Assembly (NCBI GenBank): GCA_011390415.1
Contig: JAABSL010000033.1
Span: 1-35,715, forward strand
Reading direction: 5' to 3'
Source of the DNA: Desulfobacteraceae bacterium
GTDB lineage: Bacteria > Desulfobacterota > Desulfobacteria > Desulfobacterales > Desulfosalsimonadaceae
Length of the DNA: 35,715 bases
The translations under genes and the position numbers were made by a program. The notes under the pieces are model-generated. The model worked only from the letters and a program-made list of their open reading frames with translations, made no database searches and was not told where the DNA came from. Shown here piece after piece: positions 8,415 through 17,139 of the stretch. Within the stretch, counting starts at the first letter, position 1; each line of letters opens with the position of its first letter.

Positions 8415-10670
8415 TTAAAAACTTCCCCCCATGGAAAACTCCCAGCGTCCGGAACCTTCCCCGGGCAGCGGATCAATAATATAACCCCGCTCAAGACGCA
8501 ACGGCCCCATCGGGGAATACCACCGGATCCCGAACCCGTAGCTGTCCCGAAGGCCGCTGACCGATTCCCCTTCATCCGCCCAGGCATTGCCCGCATCATA
8601 GAATACCAGACCAACCAGCCCGCTTTCTTTGATAATCGGAAAAAGGAATTCAACATTAAACTGAAGAAATTCCGTACCGCCGATTTCAATGTCCTCATTA
8701 ATCACCGGACTGATATCCCGCCAGTCAAACCCCCGGACGGAATTAATGCCGCCCAGATAAAACCGCTCGTAATCCGGCAGAAACTTATTCGAATTTTCTT
8801 CAATAAATCCGCCTTCGGCATGAAGGAATCCCACGGTTCCCCAAAATAATGGGAAATACCATCCGGTCTCGGCCGTTACTTTGGCAAATCCGATATTCCC
8901 GCCCAATCCGGCGTATTTAAGGGTAATGCTGTGCCGGGAACCTTCCGACGGATTAAACTGCCGGTTTCGGGAATCATAGACTGCACTCAGCGACACGCTG
9001 CTTTCTTCGTTTTTACCCTCAAAGATATAGGGGGACGCTTCCGGAGAAATATCCGTAATATCACTTCGATCATAGGCATATTTAACATACCCCCGCGTAT
9101 AATCAAACAGCGGATATCCGAAACGCAACGCACCGCCCGTGCTTTCCCGATCGTAATTGTCATAGTCGCGTTCCATTTTATAAGCATCCACACCGGCTGA
9201 CAGGGGAATGTCAAACAGCCAGGGTTCGGTAAACCCAAAAGTATATTGCCGGGAGGTGCCGCCGGTCTGAACAGCCAGTTCCAGAATCTGTCCCCGTCCC
9301 AGAAAGTTGCGTTCCGAAACCGATGCCATCACGTATAATTTATCCACGGCACTGTAACCGCCGCCAAAGGTAAAGGTGCCGGTGGGCTTTTCAACGACTT
9401 CGATGTCCAGTATCATCTGATCTTCTGCCGACCCTTTTCGGGGATTGACCTTGACATCTTCAAAATAATCCAGCCGAAAAAGATCGGCCACGCTTCTTTT
9501 TAAGCGTTTGCTGCTGTACAGCTCCTGTTCATAGACCTTTAATTCCCGGCGGATCACTTTGTCCCGGGTTTTGGTATTCCCATGGATATTGATTCTTTCA
9601 AAGTAAACCGGATCATTTTTAGCAATATGAAAGGTGATATCGATGGTTAAACTTTCAGGATCGGTTTTGATTTCCGGGAAAACATCTGCATGGGCATACC
9701 CTTTATCCGCATAGATGTCCGTCAGCGCGAGCACATCCTGGCGGATGGCATCCCGGTTGTAGTAGGGTTCTTCGTCTACTTTGACATGGGTAATGAGTTC
9801 TTCTTCGGGCACAATAAAATCCCCGGCCAAATCAACCTGCCCCATCTTAAAGCGGGGGCCTTCATTGATCTTTATCAGAATATAAATCCATTCCCCCCGG
9901 TATTCGATCTCCGGTTCACCGACTCTGGCTTCCGCATATCCGTTGTTGTGATAAAAAGCGGTCAGCTGATAGATATCCTGCTGCAGTTCTTCACGATTCA
10001 GATCTCCGGAAGAGGTGAGCCAGGAAAAAAAACCCTTTTCATCTGTTTCCATCAACTTTTTCAATGTTTTTGAATCATAAGCGCTGTTTCCGTCAAAAGT
10101 AATCGTTTTGATCCGAACCTTCTTGCCTTCTTCTATTTCAAACGCCAGATTCGCCTGATTGTTTTCCAACGGATCGATCTTGTATGATACCTTTACGTTA
10201 TGATAATTTTTGTCTTTGTACAAGGACTCAATAATTTTAATATTGCGGCGAACTTTAAAGATATTTAAAATCGAACCGCTGCTGATATCGACATTTTCCT
10301 TGAGTTTCTCGTCATCCACGGCCGTATTTCCGGAAAATTGGATTTCACGAAGCGTGGGTTTTTCCTGGACAATGAAAATGACGGTATTCCCTTCCGGCGA
10401 TTTATCAACTTCCACCCGGACATCGTCAAACCACCCCATATTATAGATGGCCTCAAGGTCTTCGGAAAGCAATGCCTCGTCCAACGCGTCACCGGCTTTT
10501 GACCGGGTCACCCGCAAAATGGCATCGTCTTCGATGCGCTGATTGCCCTGCACCTGCACCTGACCAATCAACGCCGTGGCTTCAGTTTGCGCAACCGCAA
10601 TATTGCCGGTCAACAACACCAGAATTATCATCAGCATCCCGCACTTTTGCATGCGCTTATCATTTTTCAT
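8415..10670 (-). CDS. bamA: Outer membrane protein assembly factor BamA
   Basis: Central beta-barrel of the BAM complex, which folds outer-membrane proteins. A signal peptide at residues 1 to about 27 ends in IAVAQ. Five POTRA repeats follow (to about residue 425), recognisable by repeats such as IQFSGNTAVDDEKLKENV and INIHGNTKTRDKVIRREL. The rest is a C-terminal barrel. SVRGFDWRD carries the VRGF motif of barrel loop L6, and the protein ends in GGSF, the terminal Phe expected of BAM substrates. The 751-residue length is close to average. The start codon overlaps the lolD stop by 4 bp (ATGA type), so translation is probably coupled. Confidence 0.96.
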   Translation of the reverse strand: MKNDKRMQKCGMLMIILVLLTGNIAVAQTEATALIGQVQVQGNQRIEDDAILRVTRSKAGDALDEALLSEDLEAIYNMGWFDDVRVEVDKSPEGNTVIFIVQEKPTLREIQFSGNTAVDDEKLKENVDISSGSILNIFKVRRNIKIIESLYKDKNYHNVKVSYKIDPLENNQANLAFEIEEGKKVRIKTITFDGNSAYDSKTLKKLMETDEKGFFSWLTSSGDLNREELQQDIYQLTAFYHNNGYAEARVGEPEIEYRGEWIYILIKINEGPRFKMGQVDLAGDFIVPEEELITHVKVDEEPYYNRDAIRQDVLALTDIYADKGYAHADVFPEIKTDPESLTIDITFHIAKNDPVYFERINIHGNTKTRDKVIRRELKVYEQELYSSKRLKRSVADLFRLDYFEDVKVNPRKGSAEDQMILDIEVVEKPTGTFTFGGGYSAVDKLYVMASVSERNFLGRGQILELAVQTGGTSRQYTFGFTEPWLFDIPLSAGVDAYKMERDYDNYDRESTGGALRFGYPLFDYTRGYVKYAYDRSDITDISPEASPYIFEGKNEESSVSLSAVYDSRNRQFNPSEGSRHSITLKYAGLGGNIGFAKVTAETGWYFPLFWGTVGFLHAEGGFIEENSNKFLPDYERFYLGGINSVRGFDWRDISPVINEDIEIGGTEFLQFNVEFLFPIIKESGLVGLVFYDAGNAWADEGESVSGLRDSYGFGIRWYSPMGPLRLERGYIIDPLPGEGSGRWEFSMGGSF

Positions 10671-11413
10671 TCAATCTCGACCAGCTTCCCTTCCACCAGA
10701 GTCATCTGTCTGTTCATGTACTCTGCGAGTTGCATATTATGTGTCACCGTGATTATCGTCATATTGAATTCTTCGTTGAGTTCAAACAGCAAATCATGCA
10801 CCTGTTTACTATTTTTCTTATCCAGATTTCCCGTGGGTTCATCCGCCAGCAGTATGGCCGGATTCAGAACCAGTGCCCGGGCCAGGGCCACCCGCTGCTG
10901 TTCGCCGCCGGAAAGATCGCTGACCCGGTGATTCAGTCTGTCTTTCAGCCCCACCCGGATCAGAATCGCTTCTGCTTTTTGCCGGATATCGTCAGATTTT
11001 AATCCTTTAATCAGCCCCGGCATCATCACGTTTTCAAGTGCGGAAAACTCCGACAGCAGATAATGAAACTGGAAGACAAATCCCATGGTTTTGTTTCTGA
11101 AATCCGCCAGCTTTTTTTTGTCAAATTCAAACACATCGGCATTTTTATATGCCAATGTGCCGCTGTCCGGCCGGTCCAGGGTGCCGAGGATATGCAGCAG
11201 CGTTGACTTGCCGATGCCGGATTCACCGACAATCGCGATGGTTTCACCGGAAAAAATATCTGCCGACAAATCACTCAGCACATCAATTTTTGCGCCGTTA
11301 TTCCGGTAACTCTTATTGATATCAACCAACGACAGCAATGGCGGGGTATCTTGCCGCTGCATGCCTTTTTCCGGCAATCCCGGATGATTGTTTTTTCCCG
11401 GTCGGTTAACCAT
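10667..11413 (-). CDS. lolD: Lipoprotein-releasing ABC transporter ATP-binding protein LolD
   Basis: ATPase that powers release of lipoproteins from the inner membrane by LolC/E. Walker A GESGIGKST, signature LSGGEQQRVALARAL, Walker B ILLADEPTGNLD and the final switch His (TVTHN) are all present. The start is uncertain: the track uses TTG at 11428, ATG at 11413 has a GAGG about 9 bases upstream and overlaps the lolC/E stop by 8 bp, and ATG at 11362 would give 231 residues, closest to other LolD proteins. I chose 11413 on the ribosome-site evidence. The extra N-terminal 17 residues look unstructured. It is followed by bamA with a 4 bp overlap. Confidence 0.92.
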   Translation of the reverse strand: MVNRPGKNNHPGLPEKGMQRQDTPPLLSLVDINKSYRNNGAKIDVLSDLSADIFSGETIAIVGESGIGKSTLLHILGTLDRPDSGTLAYKNADVFEFDKKKLADFRNKTMGFVFQFHYLLSEFSALENVMMPGLIKGLKSDDIRQKAEAILIRVGLKDRLNHRVSDLSGGEQQRVALARALVLNPAILLADEPTGNLDKKNSKQVHDLLFELNEEFNMTIITVTHNMQLAEYMNRQMTLVEGKLVEIE

Positions 11414-12641
11414 ACCGCAGCGCCTCAACAGGATTGAGCTTTGATGCCTTGTAGGCAGGATAAAGCGTGGAGATAAAACAGATGCTCATTGCAGCGGCAA
11501 TGATGAAAAAAACATCCAAAAACTCCAGCTGCACCGGCAGGCTGGTAAAATAATACACCTCTCCCGGCAGTTCGATGAATTTATAATGCTTTAAAAGAAT
11601 GCATCCCAAAATGCCCAGTATCACCCCGATGGCCGTGCCGATAAACCCGATGACCGAGCCTTTAAAAACAAAAATTTTCCATATGCTTCGGTCGGTGGCC
11701 CCCATGGCTTTCAAGATGGCAATATCCTGGGTTTTCCCCATCACCATCATAATCAGGGTGCTGGCAATATTAAACGCCGCCACCATAATAATCAGCGTCA
11801 GAATCACAAACATGGCCTTTTTTTCCAGTTTTAAGGCTGAAAAAAAATTCTGATTCATCCGCATCCAGTCTGTGGTCCAGTACGGGAAGCCCAAATCTGC
11901 CAGAATTGATTGCGAAATTGTATCGGCACGATAGATTTCATCCACACGAACGCCGATACCGGAAACCGAATCTCCGATTTTAATCAGCTGCTGGGCGGTT
12001 TTTAAATGGATAAACGCCAGAGAAGAATCATATTCATAAAAACCGGACTCAAAAATCCCGGTGACTTCAAAGCGTTTCATTGTCGGCATATGACCAATGG
12101 GCGAGATCATCCCCTTGGGTGAAATCAGGTAAATGGTCTCTCCTTCCGCCGCGCCGATGGTCATGGCAAGTTCCTTGCCTAAAACAATACCCGGCGGCTG
12201 CGTACCGGAATCCGTGGTGGTCTGGGGCCTTATTTTTTTAATTAACGATGCTTTATCATATCCCTTGATGGGGCTTCCGTCTGTATCGGGATCAATTCCT
12301 CTTAAAACGGATCCGGATATTCCGGTAGACGAACGCAGCATCACCTGAGAATAGACAAACGGAGCGGCGGATTGGACACCGGGCCTGGATTTCACCTGCT
12401 CAATGACGCGGTTATAATCTGAAATCGTGCCGCCATGCCGGCGAATAATCACATGGGATTCCACACCGAGAATCTGGGATGTAAAATAGGATTCCGCCCC
12501 GGACATCACGGCAATCACAATAATCAGCGCCATCACCCCGACCGTCACGCCGGCCATGGAAAGAAACGTGATAAATGAGATAAAGGCCTGCTTATGCTTG
12601 GACCTGAGATACCGGCCGCCTATAAAATATTCAAAAGACAT
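11406..12641 (-). CDS. Lipoprotein-releasing system permease, LolC/LolE family
   Basis: Inner-membrane subunit that extracts mature lipoproteins for transfer to LolA. The 411-residue protein starts MSFEYFIGGRYLRSKHK, has a first helix (about 25-50), a large MacB-like periplasmic domain (about 50-270) and three C-terminal helices, ending in the family pattern LYPAYKASKLNPVEALRYG. It overlaps lolD by 8 bp. Only one such permease gene is present, not separate lolC and lolE, so it may act as a LolF-like homodimer. That is inference; a second permease could lie elsewhere. It is 32 bp downstream of lysS. Confidence 0.92.
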   Translation of the reverse strand: MSFEYFIGGRYLRSKHKQAFISFITFLSMAGVTVGVMALIIVIAVMSGAESYFTSQILGVESHVIIRRHGGTISDYNRVIEQVKSRPGVQSAAPFVYSQVMLRSSTGISGSVLRGIDPDTDGSPIKGYDKASLIKKIRPQTTTDSGTQPPGIVLGKELAMTIGAAEGETIYLISPKGMISPIGHMPTMKRFEVTGIFESGFYEYDSSLAFIHLKTAQQLIKIGDSVSGIGVRVDEIYRADTISQSILADLGFPYWTTDWMRMNQNFFSALKLEKKAMFVILTLIIMVAAFNIASTLIMMVMGKTQDIAILKAMGATDRSIWKIFVFKGSVIGFIGTAIGVILGILGCILLKHYKFIELPGEVYYFTSLPVQLEFLDVFFIIAAAMSICFISTLYPAYKASKLNPVEALRYG

Positions 12642-12673
12642 CAGTTAATCCGCATCTGAACTTCTTCGTTTCT

Positions 12674-14164
12674 TTAATTCTCCACCGGCTTCATATGGGG
12701 AAATAAAATAACATCCCGTATGGAAGCGGAATCCGTCAGGAGCATGGCCAACCGGTCAATACCGATGCCTTCGCCGGCCGTGGGCGGCATGCCGTATTCC
12801 AGCGCCCGGATATAGTCTTCATCAATGATTTGCGGGGTTTCATCCCCGGCTTCCTTGTTCTCCAGCTGATTTAAAAACCGGTTTTTCTGGTCTTCCGGAT
12901 CATTTAACTCGGAAAACCCGTTGGCGATTTCTCTTCCGGCAATAAACAGCTCAAACCGATCCGTGAGATCCGGATTTTCCCTGTTGCGCCGGGAGAGCGG
13001 TGACACTTCCACCGGATATCCCGTAATAAATGTGGGCTGGATTAATTCGGGTTCCACAAGTACATCAAATATCTTGGTCAGTATTTTGCCGATGCCCATG
13101 GTATCCATATCCCGAGCCCCAAAGGAAACGCCTTTTTCCAGCGCAAAATTGATCAGTTCCTGTTTTTGGTTAAATAAAGCAGGATCCACGCCGGCGATCT
13201 TTTCCAATGATTCCAGCAGAGTAATGCGCTGCCAGGTCCCGCTGAAACGAATCGCCTCGCCCTGATATTCAAAATCCATGGCCCCGGTAATATTAAGGGC
13301 CAGGGACTGAAACATTGCTTCGGTTAAATTCATGAGATCTTCATAGGTGGCATATGCCTGATAGAACTCAAGCATGGTAAACTCCGGATTGTGCTGAGTG
13401 GAAATGCCTTCGTTCCTGAAACTCCGGTTAATTTCAAAGACCCTTTCAAATCCGCCGGCCACCAGCCTTTTTAAATAGAGCTCAGGCGCAATGCGTAAAA
13501 AAAGATCCATGCCCAGAGAATTATGATATGTTTTAAACGGTTTTGCATCCGCACCGCCGGGTAACGGCTGCATCATCGGGGTCTCTACCTCCAAAAAATC
13601 CCGATCCGCCAGAAACATGCGGATCGCCTGCACCAGCCGGCTCCTTTTGACAAACAACTCCCGGACATCGGCGTTCATGATCAGATCCAGATATCGCTGG
13701 CGGTAGCGTTTTTCAGGGTCCTTGAGCCCGTGAAACTTTTCCGGCAGCGGACGGGTGGCCTTGGCAACCAATTTCAAAGAATTTGCCAGAAGCGACCACT
13801 CTCCTGTTTTTGTCTGAAACAGGGTGCCGGTCATTCCGGCAAAATCTCCGATATCCATCTTCTTAAACAAGGCATAGGCATCTTCTCCCACTTTGTCCGT
13901 GCGGATATATGCCTGGAGCTGGCCGCTCCGGTCCCGAAACCGGATAAAGGCCGATTTGCCAAACCGGTTCACCGCCATAATGCGACCGGCCACGGAAAAA
14001 GAAGCATCTGCTTCAATTTCTCCGGATTCATTTTCCAGCAACTGCTTAATATCGCCGATGGTATGCGTCACCTTAAAGTCATTGGGAAAGAGCGCAACCC
14101 CGGATTCTGTTAATAATTGATTTTTTTCTCTTCTCGTTTCAATGACATCATTTTTTTGACTCAT
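12674..14164 (-). CDS. lysS: Lysine--tRNA ligase, class II
   Basis: Charges tRNA-Lys with lysine. The 496-residue protein has an N-terminal OB-fold anticodon-binding domain (VAGRIMAVNRFGKSAFIRFRD, near residues 55-75) and a class II catalytic core. Class II motif 2 appears as FRNEGISTQHNPEFTMLEFYQA and motif 3 as GIGIDRLAML near the C-terminus. The ATG at 14164 is preceded by a purine-rich GGATAAGAAG. It is the first gene of the long envelope operon, and the 280 bp upstream contain the likely promoter. The pairing of lysS with the lol genes is common in this lineage and is probably a matter of shared expression, not shared function. Confidence 0.97.
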   Translation of the reverse strand: MSQKNDVIETRREKNQLLTESGVALFPNDFKVTHTIGDIKQLLENESGEIEADASFSVAGRIMAVNRFGKSAFIRFRDRSGQLQAYIRTDKVGEDAYALFKKMDIGDFAGMTGTLFQTKTGEWSLLANSLKLVAKATRPLPEKFHGLKDPEKRYRQRYLDLIMNADVRELFVKRSRLVQAIRMFLADRDFLEVETPMMQPLPGGADAKPFKTYHNSLGMDLFLRIAPELYLKRLVAGGFERVFEINRSFRNEGISTQHNPEFTMLEFYQAYATYEDLMNLTEAMFQSLALNITGAMDFEYQGEAIRFSGTWQRITLLESLEKIAGVDPALFNQKQELINFALEKGVSFGARDMDTMGIGKILTKIFDVLVEPELIQPTFITGYPVEVSPLSRRNRENPDLTDRFELFIAGREIANGFSELNDPEDQKNRFLNQLENKEAGDETPQIIDEDYIRALEYGMPPTAGEGIGIDRLAMLLTDSASIRDVILFPHMKPVEN

Positions 14165-14189
14165 CTTCTTATCCGCATTTTTCTCAAAT

Positions 14190-14218
14190 ATTTATCGTAT
14201 GAAAAAATAATGTACCAA
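14190..14218 (-). promoter_or_regulatory. Weak candidate promoter for the lysS-lptF operon
   Basis: On the minus strand TTGGTA (14218-14213) is separated by 17 bases from ATAAAT (14195-14190), about 26 bases before the lysS ATG. The spacing is right but both boxes match the sigma-70 consensus only partly (4/6 and 3/6). It is the best candidate I can find in the leader; transcription could start further upstream. Confidence 0.25.
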
Positions 14219-14243
14219 AACAGAGCATCTCTGATCCGGTACA
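14211..14243. repeat. Nested perfect inverted repeat in the lysS upstream region
   Basis: TGTACC (14211-14216) pairs with GGTACA (14238-14243), and inside it CAGAG-cat-CTCTG (14221-14233) forms a second perfect palindrome, with four unpaired bases on each side. It covers the proposed -35 box of the lysS promoter, so it could be an operator for a dimeric regulator or a leader hairpin. No protein is known to me that binds this exact sequence. Confidence 0.5.
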
Positions 14244-14414
14244 TAACGTTAACCTGAGTTAAGCATTTAATGAATATTCATCCGGTTGGCTATCCCATTT
14301 ACCGTCTGCTGTCAAGGTTAACTTAGGCGGCATCCTCAGACGTTTTCCGGGCCGGCACTTTACGACCGGACTGGAAGTGAATCAGCAGGGCGGGGAACCC
14401 GGTTGAGCGATTGT

Positions 14415-14443
14415 CCGGGTGGCTTCAAATGAAAAACACCCGG
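14415..14443 (-). terminator. Hairpin just after the pilS-like gene, possible terminator
   Basis: CCGGGTG (14415-14421) pairs perfectly with CACCCGG (14437-14443), a 7-bp GC-rich stem with a 15-base loop, starting one base after the stop codon of the kinase gene on the minus strand. No T-run follows on that strand, so it is not a standard Rho-independent terminator. It may act as an RNA 3'-end stabiliser or a weak terminator. Confidence 0.4.
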
Positions 14444-14444
14444 C

Positions 14445-15746
14445 TCAGGAAGGCATCTCCCGGGGCAGCTGTATATTGAAGGTGGTTCCTTTGCCCGGCG
14501 CACTCTCAACGTCTATAAATCCATTATATGAGGTAATAATCCGTTGGACGATGGATAAGCCCAGGCCGGTGCCTTTGGGTTTTGCGGTAAAAAACGGATC
14601 AAAGATTGTTTTTATGGTTTCTTCCGTCATCCCGCACCCGTTGTCGGTTATACGAATGCTGGCATGATTTTTATCCGGAGCAGACATTTTAATGTGGATA
14701 TGTCCTTCGGTTTCAATGGCTTCATCCGCATTTAACAAAAGATTCCACAGAACCTGCCGCAAATGCTCCGGGTCAATTTTAATAAATATTGCCGGAGCCA
14801 GTTCGTAAGTGACCTCGATCCTTCTGCTGCGCCGGTTATCCGCCATAAACACTTTAATGATTTCGTTGAGCGCAACATTTAAATCGACAATTCTGGTCTG
14901 ACCGGGCTGGGGTTTTGCAAACATCAAAAAATCGTTTACAAGGGCACTGAGGCGATCGGCCTCCCGCAAAATAATATCCATCAACCGGTCCCGATCCGGA
15001 TCATAGGGTATATCTTCTCTTAAAAACTGAATGGATCCGGATAATGAGGCCAAAGGATTTTTAATTTCATGAGCCAGACCGGATGCCATTTCACCGATGG
15101 CGGCCAGCTTTTCAACCCGCTTTACCTGCTCTTCCATGGCCCACATGCCTTTTTTCGCCCGCCGTTCCTGTTCGGAAAGGAACCCGCTCAAAAACGCGAC
15201 GCCAAAGCATGCGGCAATGGTGATCAACAGCTTATACAGCACGTAGTTCCAGTTATAATTCTTAAAAATAAACCCGGCTTCAATGCCTACCGGATAAATA
15301 ACCCCCTGAAATTCAAGTGCGATCAACACCCCATATTGAACGCAGGCGCAGAAGGCGATAAACATGCCGCCGGTTCTGGAAAGCACCATGCTGGCGTAAA
15401 TGATCACCACAAGATATAAAAATGAAAAGATACTTGAAAAACTGCCGGTAACAAAAATGATGCCGGTAATTATCAGGGTATCGATGAAAATCTGAACATA
15501 CCCGAAGCGCACCAGATGATAAAGCCGGGGCAGAATCACGGAATACAGAGATGAAAGGATCAGCAACCCGACAGCTATCGAGTTGATGAATATCAGCGGC
15601 TTGCTGAAAAAGGTCAGATTTCCATGCACCCCGATGAGAACCGCGGATCCGAACAGCACCGCGGCAAAAAGCCCTCGAAAAAATATCAGCCATTTTAATT
15701 TCCGATATTGATCCAGCCGCGGCTTATTTTGAAGATCGATTTTCAA
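14445..15746 (-). CDS. PilS-like membrane sensor histidine kinase
   Basis: Two-component kinase of 433 residues. The N-terminus (RKLKWLIFFRGLFAAVLFG) and about six membrane helices up to residue 190 resemble PilS, the kinase that controls pilin transcription through PilR. The HisKA domain has the phospho-acceptor His in ASGLAHEIKNPLASLSGSI (near 225). The ATPase domain has an N box (LWNLLLNADEAI), G1 (ITDNGCGM) and G2 (GTGLGLSIVQRI), so the enzyme should be active. There is no PAS domain that I can identify. It lies 12 bp downstream of pilC, which supports the pilus link. PilR, its expected partner, is not next to it: the following 280 bp are non-coding and lysS comes next. It could also serve another regulator of the NtrC family. 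Confidence 0.85.
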   Translation of the reverse strand: MKIDLQNKPRLDQYRKLKWLIFFRGLFAAVLFGSAVLIGVHGNLTFFSKPLIFINSIAVGLLILSSLYSVILPRLYHLVRFGYVQIFIDTLIITGIIFVTGSFSSIFSFLYLVVIIYASMVLSRTGGMFIAFCACVQYGVLIALEFQGVIYPVGIEAGFIFKNYNWNYVLYKLLITIAACFGVAFLSGFLSEQERRAKKGMWAMEEQVKRVEKLAAIGEMASGLAHEIKNPLASLSGSIQFLREDIPYDPDRDRLMDIILREADRLSALVNDFLMFAKPQPGQTRIVDLNVALNEIIKVFMADNRRSRRIEVTYELAPAIFIKIDPEHLRQVLWNLLLNADEAIETEGHIHIKMSAPDKNHASIRITDNGCGMTEETIKTIFDPFFTAKPKGTGLGLSIVQRIITSYNGFIDVESAPGKGTTFNIQLPREMPS

Positions 15747-15758
15747 CGGGCATTGACT

Positions 15759-16964
15759 CTAAAGACTGCCGGCCATCTGAAATATGGGAAGATACATGGA
15801 AATAACCAGGCCGCCGATGACAACCCCGAGAAAAACCAGCATAAACGGCTCAATCATGGCAGTCATATTTTCCACTGCCTGGTCCACTTCTTCATCATAA
15901 AAGTCGGCGATTTTTTCCATCATCGCATCAATGGCGCCAGTGGATTCGCCGACCGCAATCATTGAGCAGACCATGGGCGGAAACACCCCGCTTTCCGCCA
16001 AGGGATCTGCGATGGTCCGGCCTTCGGCAATCCCTGACCGCACATTGTAAATCGCTTTTTCAATGGTTTTATTTCCTGCGGTTTTTGCAACAATATCGAG
16101 TGCTTCCAGAATTGCCACCCCGCTGGAGAGCATGGTTCCCATGGTACGCGTAAATTTGGACACCGCCACCTTGCGGATCAGCACACCGACTACCGGCATT
16201 TTAAGCAAAAGATCGTCAACCAGTGCCCGGCCTTTTTCTGTTTTATAAAACCGTTTGAACGCAAACATGAATAAAACCACCGCACCGATAATATATAAAA
16301 TCCGTGACTGAACAAACCGGCTCATGGCGACGACTGCCTGGGTGGGGGCGGGCAAAGCAGATCCAAAAGATTCAAACATTTCTTCAAACACCGGGATTAC
16401 GAACACCAGAATGACGGCAACAACGCCCACTGCAATGCACAGCGTTACGATGGGATAGGTCATGGCACCCTTTACCTGGGCTTTAAGTTTGGCCGCCTTT
16501 TCCATATATGCGGAAACCCGTCGTAAAATCACATCCAGAATACCGCCGGCTTCACCGGCTGCCACCATATTCACAAACAGGTTGTCAAAATGATCCGGAT
16601 ATTTTTTCAGGGCTTCTGCCAGCGTTTGCCCGCTTTCCACGGATTCCTTGATATCCTTGAGCATTTTCTTAAAGGTCACATTATCCTGCTGCGCCTGAAG
16701 GATGTCCAGGCACTGGATAATCGGCAGACCGGCATCGATCATGGTTGAAAACTGGCGACAGAAGATAATGATATCATGCTGAACCACCTTGGGCTGCATG
16801 AACGAAACATTCTCAAACAGATCTTTTGGTTTTTTCTTTACTTTATCAGGTGTTATGCCCTGCCTGGAAAGATTATTGCGAACCTCCTGATCGTTGGCTG
16901 CCTCCATTTCCCCTTTACGGATCTGATTATTTCTTCCCCGACCTTCCCACACAAAAACCGGCAT
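15759..16964 (-). CDS. pilC: Type IV pilus inner-membrane platform protein PilC (GspF family)
   Basis: Polytopic protein that couples the assembly ATPases PilB and PilT to pilin addition and removal. The 401-residue length is typical. The start MPVFVWEGRGRNNQIRKGEMEA and two T2SSF repeats (about 70-195 and 270-395) are visible, each with the pattern FCRQFSTMIDAGLPIIQCL or FTRTMGTMLSSGVAILEAL and followed by membrane helices. It might also be a type II secretion GspF, but the adjoining PilS-like kinase favours the pilus. A strong Shine-Dalgarno AAAGGAGGAAAT precedes the ATG, with inverted repeats directly upstream. Unusually, pilB and pilT do not precede it; the next 514 bp are non-coding. Confidence 0.93.
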   Translation of the reverse strand: MPVFVWEGRGRNNQIRKGEMEAANDQEVRNNLSRQGITPDKVKKKPKDLFENVSFMQPKVVQHDIIIFCRQFSTMIDAGLPIIQCLDILQAQQDNVTFKKMLKDIKESVESGQTLAEALKKYPDHFDNLFVNMVAAGEAGGILDVILRRVSAYMEKAAKLKAQVKGAMTYPIVTLCIAVGVVAVILVFVIPVFEEMFESFGSALPAPTQAVVAMSRFVQSRILYIIGAVVLFMFAFKRFYKTEKGRALVDDLLLKMPVVGVLIRKVAVSKFTRTMGTMLSSGVAILEALDIVAKTAGNKTIEKAIYNVRSGIAEGRTIADPLAESGVFPPMVCSMIAVGESTGAIDAMMEKIADFYDEEVDQAVENMTAMIEPFMLVFLGVVIGGLVISMYLPIFQMAGSL

Positions 16965-17001
16965 ATTTCCTCCTTTGCTGATTTGTCAGCATGATCAGCA
17001 A
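16965..17001 (-). promoter_or_regulatory. pilC leader: alternative hairpins beside a strong ribosome binding site
   Basis: On the minus strand the leader reads TTGCTGATCATGCTGACAAATCAGCAA, followed directly by AGGAGGAAAT and the ATG. Two mutually exclusive stems can form: TTGCTGAT/ATCAGCAA (17001-16994 with 16982-16975) and TGCTGA/TCAGCA (16991-16986 with 16981-16976). Both end within a base or two of the Shine-Dalgarno sequence. This could control translation or bind a regulator; either is inference. Confidence 0.45.
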
Positions 17002-17094
17002 CCACCTAAAATAAATCCCATACGACACACGATCGACACATTCAGCGACTTGCGCAACTCACAAATACAAATATCACTTGATGATAGCGACAAA

Positions 17095-17139
17095 CAGGAT
17101 ATGGTATCCTGAATTATCGACTAAGATTAGTACCATATC
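17095..17139. repeat. Overlapping perfect inverted repeats upstream of pilC
   Basis: CAGGATA-tgg-TATCCTG (17095-17111) is a perfect palindrome with 7-bp arms. It overlaps a second one, GATATGGTA (17098-17106) with TACCATATC (17131-17139), perfect over 9 bp with 24 bases between. The shared half-site gives two competing structures, or an operator with a displaced second half-site. The position, 131-175 bases before the pilC start, suits a regulator binding region. Confidence 0.5.

Noticed and set aside
8178-8849. 223-aa plus-strand ORF over skp and the end of bamA
   Set aside because: Antisense and Pro-rich with no recognisable domain; both genes beneath it are clear.
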